This document shows, piece after piece, positions 58,744-64,000 of a stretch of 64,000 nt of DNA. Made by a program: the position numbers and the translations under genes. Source of the DNA: Phocaeicola_A sp045647865 (GTDB lineage: Bacteria; Bacteroidota; Bacteroidia; Bacteroidales; Bacteroidaceae); assembly GCA_045647865.1 (NCBI GenBank), contig JAZRMW010000054.1, positions 1 to 64,000 of the forward strand, read 5' to 3'. The notes under the pieces are model-generated. The model did not search any database. It worked only from the letters and a program-made list of their open reading frames with translations, and was not told the origin of the DNA. The number at the start of each line of letters is the position of its first letter. Position 1 is the first letter of the stretch.

Positions 58744-60912
58744 TTACGACAACACCACACGGTCACCGGCACGTTTGGCAATGAGGCGTTGCACCTCGGA
58801 GAGATCCTTATATCGCTTCATCACCTCCATATAACGGGCGGCATCGGTCATTATATTACGGTCCTGTAGGGCCGATAGAACTTGCTTGAGTTCGTCTTCC
58901 ACAATAGCCAACTTCAAGTCGGTGAGCAAATGAGGGATCAGTTCACAAAGGCGTTCATCATCAGAGACAATCTTTTGTGAACGGGAGTGATACTTACTCA
59001 ATTGATAACGGTCGCTGCTAAGGTCAGCCGCCAAGCGTGCCACCTGAGGGTCGGGATGAGAGAAGAAATAGCGCGAAGCTACAAAGCCTTTATTATGTAT
59101 GCGTTGCATCACCTCGTCCAACATACGCCGGTGCATGGGGTCTTGCAACTCAAGACTATCGATAGAGAGGTCGGACGCCACATGTTCGGCCACCGTCACC
59201 TCGCGAGAGGAACCATCCTCATCCTCAATGGCATACATCACCCGTTCTCCAAAGCGAACAACCTGTTGCATCAACAACACTTCCTTATTGTGATAAGCCT
59301 TCTTCTGCTTGTTGAACAACCCTTCACCCTGCCCTTCCCAAGGGATGGAAGCAGCATGTGCGTCCAAGCTGTTCGCTCCATTCTCTTCAGACGGGAATGG
59401 TGCAGGCGGTGGCATAGACTCACCTCCACCCTCTTCCATGGGAGGAGGAGGAACATCTATTCCTTCCATAGGCGGAGGAGCCTGACCACCCAACAACTCG
59501 ATGGGCACTTCCCCTTCGGGTATGGGCATATCCTGTTGCATCCGCTCAGCCTTGGCTGCTTCGCGCTGGCGCTGTTTCTCAGCAGCCACCTGCTTCTCCT
59601 CCTTGGTGCGCGTCATCAGTTTGTTCACCTCCTGCACCAAGAGTTTTTCCTCCACTTGGAGCAGTTGGCTACACTCGCGGATATAGACCGAGCGCACGAT
59701 ATTTTCGGGAATAACAGAGATGCTCCGCACGATGTCACCAATGAGTCCGGCCCGCTTGATAGGGTCGTTACCGACCTCCTCCAAAAGCAAATTGGTCTTG
59801 AAGCGGATAAAATCGACTTCGTGCGAATTGATGTATGCTTTATAGTCGGTAGCATTGTGCTTACGGGCAAAGCTGTCGGGGTCTTCCCCATCGGGGAGGA
59901 GCACCACCTTGATGTTCATCCCCTCCTCCAGCAACATATCAATGCCTCGGATGGAAGCTTTAATACCGGCGCCGTCGCCATCGTAAAGCACGGTGATATT
60001 GTTGGTAAAACGATGTATCAGACGGATTTGTCCGGAGGTGAGTGACGTACCCGACGAGGCTACCACATTCTCGATGCCTGCCTGATGCATGGAGATAACG
60101 TCGGTGTAACCTTCCACAAGGAAGCAACGGTCATCGCGCACAATGGCCTGCTTGGCAAAGTAGATACCATAGAGTTCGTTGCTCTTATGATAAATCTCCG
60201 ATTCGGGAGAGTTGACGTACTTCGCCACCTTACCGTCGGTCTTCAGCACACGACCACCGAAGGCTATCACCTTACCACTGAGCGTATGCACGGGAAACAT
60301 CACACGTCCCCAGAAACGGTCGCGCAATTGTCCGTCGTTATCGCGCCGGTAGCAGAGACCCGTCTTCTCCAAGAACTCCTCTTTGAAACCTTTGCGCTTG
60401 GCCTCCTTGACCAAGGCATCGCGTTCATTGAGGCTATAGCCCAACTGGAACTTGCGGATGATGTCGTCACGAAAACCACGCTGACGGAAATAGGCCAAGC
60501 CGATGCTTTGCCCGTCGATATGGTTATGAAGAAGGTTCTGGAAGTAGTTGTTGGCAAAGTCGTTCACCACAAACATACTCTCGCGCTCGTTCTGAGCCTG
60601 CTTCTCCTCATTGCTCAACTCGCGTTCCTTCACCTCGATGTGATACTTGTTGGCCAGCCACTTCAACGCCTCGTAGTAGTTGAGCTGCTCGTGCTCCATG
60701 ATGAAGTGCACCACGTTTCCTCCCTTTCCGCAGGAGAAACATTTGCACAATCCCTTGGAAGGCGACACCACAAACGACGGTGTCTTCTCGTTATGGAAAG
60801 GGCACAACCCTTTATAGTTCACCCCCGCCCTCTTCAGCGTGACGAACTCCGACACCACATCCACAATCTGTGCCGCGTCCAATATCCGGTCTATGGTAGC
60901 TTGGTCAATCAT
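58744..60912 (-). CDS. dnaG: DNA primase DnaG
   Basis: Primase synthesises RNA primers for replication. The start MIDQATIDRILDAA (722 residues) is fixed by a perfect promoter directly ahead of it. The CHC2 zinc finger (CPFHNEKTPSF...CFSCGKGG) is at about 38-65. The Toprim core shows LVEGYTDVISM and VLYDGDGAG. Between the Toprim part and the C-terminal helicase-binding domain is an unusual Pro/Glu/Gly-rich linker of about 55 residues (about 460-515, with PPPP repeats). The family usually has a shorter connector there. Confidence 0.97.
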   Translation of the reverse strand: MIDQATIDRILDAAQIVDVVSEFVTLKRAGVNYKGLCPFHNEKTPSFVVSPSKGLCKCFSCGKGGNVVHFIMEHEQLNYYEALKWLANKYHIEVKERELSNEEKQAQNERESMFVVNDFANNYFQNLLHNHIDGQSIGLAYFRQRGFRDDIIRKFQLGYSLNERDALVKEAKRKGFKEEFLEKTGLCYRRDNDGQLRDRFWGRVMFPVHTLSGKVIAFGGRVLKTDGKVAKYVNSPESEIYHKSNELYGIYFAKQAIVRDDRCFLVEGYTDVISMHQAGIENVVASSGTSLTSGQIRLIHRFTNNITVLYDGDGAGIKASIRGIDMLLEEGMNIKVVLLPDGEDPDSFARKHNATDYKAYINSHEVDFIRFKTNLLLEEVGNDPIKRAGLIGDIVRSISVIPENIVRSVYIRECSQLLQVEEKLLVQEVNKLMTRTKEEKQVAAEKQRQREAAKAERMQQDMPIPEGEVPIELLGGQAPPPMEGIDVPPPPMEEGGGESMPPPAPFPSEENGANSLDAHAASIPWEGQGEGLFNKQKKAYHNKEVLLMQQVVRFGERVMYAIEDEDGSSREVTVAEHVASDLSIDSLELQDPMHRRMLDEVMQRIHNKGFVASRYFFSHPDPQVARLAADLSSDRYQLSKYHSRSQKIVSDDERLCELIPHLLTDLKLAIVEDELKQVLSALQDRNIMTDAARYMEVMKRYKDLSEVQRLIAKRAGDRVVLS

Positions 60913-60919
60913 TGGAGTG

Positions 60920-60951
60920 CAAAAGTACACCTTTTCCACCGAAAGAGCAAA
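60920..60951 (-). promoter_or_regulatory. dnaG promoter
   Basis: TTTG (60951-60948), 20 bases, TACTTTTG (60927-60920) is a perfect Bacteroidetes promoter on the minus strand. It lies seven bases before the chosen ATG, inside the upstream extension of the open frame, which rules that extension out as coding. Confidence 0.8.
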
Positions 60952-61016
60952 AGATGACGAGGATTTGTTGATTTAATTACAGAAAAGGGCATCCATATCT
61001 CCCGAACAAGCAATTT

Positions 61017-61080
61017 GCACATTTTTTTGTGCACTTTTTCTGAATTATGCACATTTTTTTGTGCAATATTTGTATCTTTG
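61017..61080 (+). promoter_or_regulatory. tandem palindromes and promoter of the ATPase gene
   Basis: GCACATTTTTTTGTGC occurs twice, at 61017-61032 and 61049-61064, exactly 32 bp apart. Each copy is palindromic apart from its T-rich centre. TATCTTTG (61073-61080) is the -7 box, 12 bases before the ATG. The palindromes would flank the -33 region, so they look like operators, possibly for autoregulation. The regulator is unknown. Confidence 0.6.
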
Positions 61081-61092
61081 CAAAAAAAAGAG

Positions 61093-62262
61093 ATGAACAG
61101 ACTACAGGAATACTTTGACAATCAATTGGAAGCCACGAATTCAGGTTTTCACCGATATATGTTTGAACGGATTGATTGGGACAACCGATTAATCGGATTG
61201 GTCGGCCCAAGAGGAGTTGGTAAAACAACCCTGATGCTGCAACATGCCAAAGAAAACCTACCAAGGCATAGCACACTCTTCGTTACTGCTGAAGACATGT
61301 ATTTTACAACAAACAATATCGTGGAATTTGCAGCTGATTTCGTCAAAAAGGGGGGACGTTACCTGATTATAGATGAAATTCACAAAATGGAAGAGTGGTC
61401 AAGATTCCTCAAACTCATCTATGACTATCAACCCAAACTGAATGTGATTTTTACGGGTTCTTCCATCCTTGACATTACGAAAGGGACACACGACCTCAGC
61501 CGACGAGCCATCACGTACTCCATGCAAGGATTGTCTTTTAGGGAGTATCTCTCACTCTTCCACGATATCAATCTGAATGTATATTCGTTGGAGCAAATAC
61601 TCAACCATGAGGTAAAAACCCCTTCCGGATTACGGGTTCTTGATTTTTTCAAAGACTATCTCCAAAAAGGATATTATCCGTTCGCCAAAGAGAACCTGTA
61701 TGACTTCCGTTTGAAGCAAGTGATAAACAACACACTTGAAATAGATATTCCCCAATATGCCAAGATGAATATTGCCACAGGCAGAAAGGTGAAGCAACTA
61801 TTGGGCATCATTGCACGAAGTGTTCCGTTCAAGCCCAACATGAGCACCTTGTCAACTGTATTGGACACAAGTCGGAACAGCATTGCAGACTATTTCGTTT
61901 ATCTCGAAGAAGCTGGTATGATTGCCCAATTACGCGACAGGACATCGGGCATCAGAGGATTGGGTAAGATAAATAAAGTCTATCTGGACAACCCCGCACT
62001 GATTTATAATCTGGCCGAAGAAGAAGCCAATATCGGCAATGTCAGAGAAACGTTCTTCTATAACCAAATGCGACTTAACCAGAAGGTTGAGTCCTCCGAT
62101 ATAGCAGACTTCACAATAGGTGATTATACCTTTGAAGTCGGAGGAAAGAACAAGTCACAAAAACAAATAGAATCAGCCGAAAAGGGATACGTCGTCAAAG
62201 ACGACATCGAAAGCGGCTACTTGAATGTGATACCTCTGTGGATGTTTGGAATGAATTACTGA
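61093..62262 (+). CDS. AAA-family ATPase with DUF4143 domain
   Basis: The start MNRLQEYFDNQLE follows the promoter by 12 bases and gives 389 residues. A frame 26 residues longer would include the promoter. An AAA_14-type ATPase domain (about 20-170) has Walker A GPRGVGKTT, Walker B YLIIDEIHKM and the sensor segment IFTGSS. A DUF4143-type C-terminal half includes LLGIIARSVPFKPNMSTLS and ends in the nuclease-like segment FEVGGKNKSQKQIESA. Related genes are common in Bacteroidetes, often in many copies. Their role is unknown, and involvement in plasmid or phage conflict is only suggested. Confidence 0.88.
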   Translation: MNRLQEYFDNQLEATNSGFHRYMFERIDWDNRLIGLVGPRGVGKTTLMLQHAKENLPRHSTLFVTAEDMYFTTNNIVEFAADFVKKGGRYLIIDEIHKMEEWSRFLKLIYDYQPKLNVIFTGSSILDITKGTHDLSRRAITYSMQGLSFREYLSLFHDINLNVYSLEQILNHEVKTPSGLRVLDFFKDYLQKGYYPFAKENLYDFRLKQVINNTLEIDIPQYAKMNIATGRKVKQLLGIIARSVPFKPNMSTLSTVLDTSRNSIADYFVYLEEAGMIAQLRDRTSGIRGLGKINKVYLDNPALIYNLAEEEANIGNVRETFFYNQMRLNQKVESSDIADFTIGDYTFEVGGKNKSQKQIESAEKGYVVKDDIESGYLNVIPLWMFGMNY

Positions 62263-62273
62263 TAACAAGATAT

Positions 62274-62318
62274 GCAAAGTGGAGCACACCCCTCGCGGCC
62301 GTGCTCCACTTTGCTTTT
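62274..62318 (+). terminator. terminator of the ATPase gene
   Basis: GCAAAGTGGAGCAC (62274-62287) and GTGCTCCACTTTGC (62301-62314) form a perfect 14-bp stem with a 13-base loop, followed by TTTT. It is 12 bases after the stop codon. Confidence 0.9.
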
Positions 62319-62403
62319 CTATCACCATGAGCCAACTCTATACCTTATTTATGTGTTTCTTCATTTTTATTCCATAAAGATATAGTCTTTCACTTATTTT
62401 TCC

Positions 62404-62411
62404 TATATTTG
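62404..62411 (+). promoter_or_regulatory. -7 box ahead of the structured element
   Basis: TATATTTG followed by CACC matches the -7 consensus. The -33 region is poor. It would give a leader of about 345 bases to the BspA-like gene, carrying the nested hairpin element. Confidence 0.5.
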
Positions 62412-62535
62412 CACCGATAATCAAGTTTTAACATCAAAAACAACATACATTGCCTATGAAGCATAGCGTATAACTGACACGCACATTTTAAGACATATTG
62501 GAAAAGCGTTTTAGCTTTATTCTATCTATCCGAAA

Positions 62536-62704
62536 GTTTGGCGACTAAAAAGACAGAAAAGAATAACAGTTGAAATGCTCGTGCCTATGGCGCGGGCTTT
62601 TTGTTATATTCTTTCTGTCGGGTTACGCCAAACACCTCGGGTAGAGAATACACTAAAAAGTCTCGCGCTTTTTTTGTGCGTATTTCTCAAAGAGCAAAAG
62701 AGAC
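62536..62704 (+). ncRNA. nested hairpin element upstream of the BspA-like gene
   Basis: Four nested helices can be read. GTTTGGCG (62536-62543) pairs with CGCCAAAC (62626-62633), and GACAGAAA (62552-62559) with TTTCTGTC (62612-62619). ATAACA (62563-62568) pairs with TGTTAT (62602-62607), and GCTCGTGCC (62577-62585) with GGCGCGGGC (62589-62597, two G-U pairs, triloop TAT). A second hairpin follows: GTCTC (62660-62664) with GAGAC (62700-62704), and an inner CGCGC/GTGCG. ACTAAAAAG occurs near the start of both parts. It contains a 58-codon frame (62575-62751) starting MLVPMARAF that I think is spurious. It may be a leader RNA or a mobile repeat. The class assignment is my inference. Confidence 0.5.
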
Positions 62705-62763
62705 AACGGAGTAACCTGAAAAGCCGTGAAGTGAGTAAGGAAATGACTTAAAAATAAAAGAGA

Positions 62764-64000
62764 ATGAAAAAGACATTACTCGTATTAAGTTTATTCATAA
62801 CGCTTAATGCAAATGCTCATGACATAGAATTGGATGGTTTCTATTATAACATAACGTCTTTAACAGATTTGACCGTTGCACTCACGTGTAATGAAAACGA
62901 TGTAGAAGCATCATACGGTGATGAGATATATTACGCAGGAAACACGTATAGCGGAGATGTTTCAGTGCCTGAAAAAATAACATGGAACAACCGTACTTTT
63001 GTCGTTAATGAAATACTTGAGCAAGCTTTTATTGATTGCGAACTAAAATCTCTTACAGTTCCACCAAGCGTATTGTATATGCATCTTGGCAATGCCAAAA
63101 TACAAAAACTGATTATTGAAGATAGTGAAGAGTTGTTGCACGCTTCTGGTTATCAAGATTACTGGATGCAAGACGCATATGGAATGAGTGACGGAGAAAT
63201 CGAAGAACTTTATTTGGGAAGAACTTCACCATCGCGATTAAATTCGGGAATTAAGAAGGTTTCATTTGGAAAACATGTTACTGGAATAGCAGATTATATG
63301 TTTACCGGGTGTGACATTCAAGGAGAACTTATTCTTCCTGAAAATATTGTAGAACTGGAGGATCATGCCTTTGCAGGAAATGAAGACATTACGAATGTAA
63401 CAGCTTTAGGTCTTGAAATCATGGGACAACAATCGTTCTCGGATTGTTCAAGTTTGTCAGCTATAAATGCTCCAAATCTAAAATACATTGGTTCGGGAGC
63501 TTTCGAAAAATGTACTTCCTTAATATCTTATGAAATCCCTAAAGGAGTAGCAACAGTTGGTGCCGTAGCTTTTGACGGTTGCACAAATCTTGAATCTATA
63601 ACCATTCCCAATAGTATGATAAATTTGGGAGATGTTGTATATTATAATGTGACATATTATCAAGTATTCAGAGGTTGTACTGCACTAAAGTCGATAACAG
63701 TTAATGCAACAACACCTTTTGAATTAGAGGAATCTAATTTCGATGCTCAAACATATATCAATGCGATTCTTCATGTTCCTACAGAAGCATTAGAAACTTA
63801 TAAAAGCACTACAGTTTGGAAAAACTTCTTCAATATTGTAGGAGATGCATCTTCTAATGATAATGTTTGCTCCATCATGATTAACGGTTGTACTGCCGGC
63901 TCGTGGGGAGGCCATGTCACAATTGGAGACAAAGAGATAACCAATAGTAATCATGTTATCACATCAACAAAAGGTGAAAAAATAACCTTAAAGTTCTTCG
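62764..64000 (+). CDS. BspA-like leucine-rich-repeat surface protein (partial, runs off window)
   Basis: At least 412 codons are open to the window edge. The signal peptide is MKKTLLVLSLFITLNANA. From about residue 95 the BspA-type LRR_5 repeats appear: LKSLTVPPSV, ELILPENIVELEDHAF, LKYIGSGAFEKCTSLISYEI and AVAFDGCTNLESITIPNSM. The block LHVPTEALETYKSTTVWKNF is the typical end-cap. These repeats are found on Bacteroidetes surface proteins implicated in adhesion. The coding sequence is clearly A/T-richer than dnaG. A new domain starts after residue 365 (SIMINGCTAGSWGG). The remainder is outside the window. Confidence 0.85.
   Translation, partial: MKKTLLVLSLFITLNANAHDIELDGFYYNITSLTDLTVALTCNENDVEASYGDEIYYAGNTYSGDVSVPEKITWNNRTFVVNEILEQAFIDCELKSLTVPPSVLYMHLGNAKIQKLIIEDSEELLHASGYQDYWMQDAYGMSDGEIEELYLGRTSPSRLNSGIKKVSFGKHVTGIADYMFTGCDIQGELILPENIVELEDHAFAGNEDITNVTALGLEIMGQQSFSDCSSLSAINAPNLKYIGSGAFEKCTSLISYEIPKGVATVGAVAFDGCTNLESITIPNSMINLGDVVYYNVTYYQVFRGCTALKSITVNATTPFELEESNFDAQTYINAILHVPTEALETYKSTTVWKNFFNIVGDASSNDNVCSIMINGCTAGSWGGHVTIGDKEITNSNHVITSTKGEKITLKFF

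Noticed and set aside
58987..60045. 352-codon plus-strand open frame, and another of 290 codons at 60085-60957
   Set aside because: Both lie antisense to dnaG, whose motifs are complete on the other strand.
62575..62751. 58-residue protein starting MLVPMARAF
   Set aside because: It exactly covers the helices of the structured element and has no ribosome-binding signal; I regard it as a by-product of the RNA-like element, though translation is not excluded.
1..64000. tRNA, tmRNA or complete insertion sequence
   Set aside because: Reading the intergenic regions gave no cloverleaf with a TTC arm and CCA-type end, and no transposase-like frame.

Overview
The window reads as a chromosomal segment of a gut Bacteroidales bacterium (Bacteroides/Phocaeicola type). 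The evidence is paired SusC/SusD outer-membrane proteins, promoters of the Bacteroidetes form (TTTG at -33, TAnnTTTG at -7), lipoproteins with acidic residues just after the lipidated cysteine, a BspA-like leucine-rich protein, and a str-S10-spc-alpha ribosomal cluster in Bacteroidetes order. Almost everything from 603 to 55979 and again from 58744 to 60912 is on the minus strand. Plus-strand genes appear only after 56293.

Region by region. Positions 1-602 are non-coding, with a leftward promoter and a spaced inverted repeat. Positions 603-7626 hold a housekeeping run transcribed leftward: recR, a four-helix membrane protein, a GT2 glycosyltransferase, a GNAT acetyltransferase, a YrdC/Sua5 protein and mfd. 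Positions 7790-28812 form one large leftward locus: FAS1 lipoprotein, SusC, SusD, FAS1, FAS1, SusC, SusD, and a secreted GH128-type glucanase. It looks like a polysaccharide-utilisation locus in which fasciclin-domain lipoproteins take the place of SusE/SusF-type binding proteins, and no regulator is present. Positions 29242-32733 encode a large secreted protein of three repeated beta-sandwich-like modules. A tandem-GH43 lipoprotein and metY follow.

Positions 36980-55088 hold the ribosomal superoperon (rpsL to rplQ) with fusA, secY, map, infA and rpoA. It includes two small genes, rpmJ and rpmD. The S4, S14 and L36 proteins are all of the zinc-free type. The cluster ends at a strong terminator. 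Upstream of it are a 22-bp palindromic tandem array and a DUF3467 gene. Positions 56293-58566 hold a rightward set (two paralogous membrane proteins, a small XRE regulator, a TlpA-like lipoprotein). Then come dnaG (leftward), an AAA/DUF4143 ATPase, and a structured RNA-like element immediately before a BspA-type gene that runs off the window.

The most unusual material is intergenic. There are two unrelated arrays with the same 22-bp helically phased dyad architecture (33168-33320 and 55506-55623). A nested hairpin element at 62536-62704 contains a probably spurious 58-codon frame. Almost every gene junction of the FAS1/SusCD locus carries its own self-complementary simple repeat.
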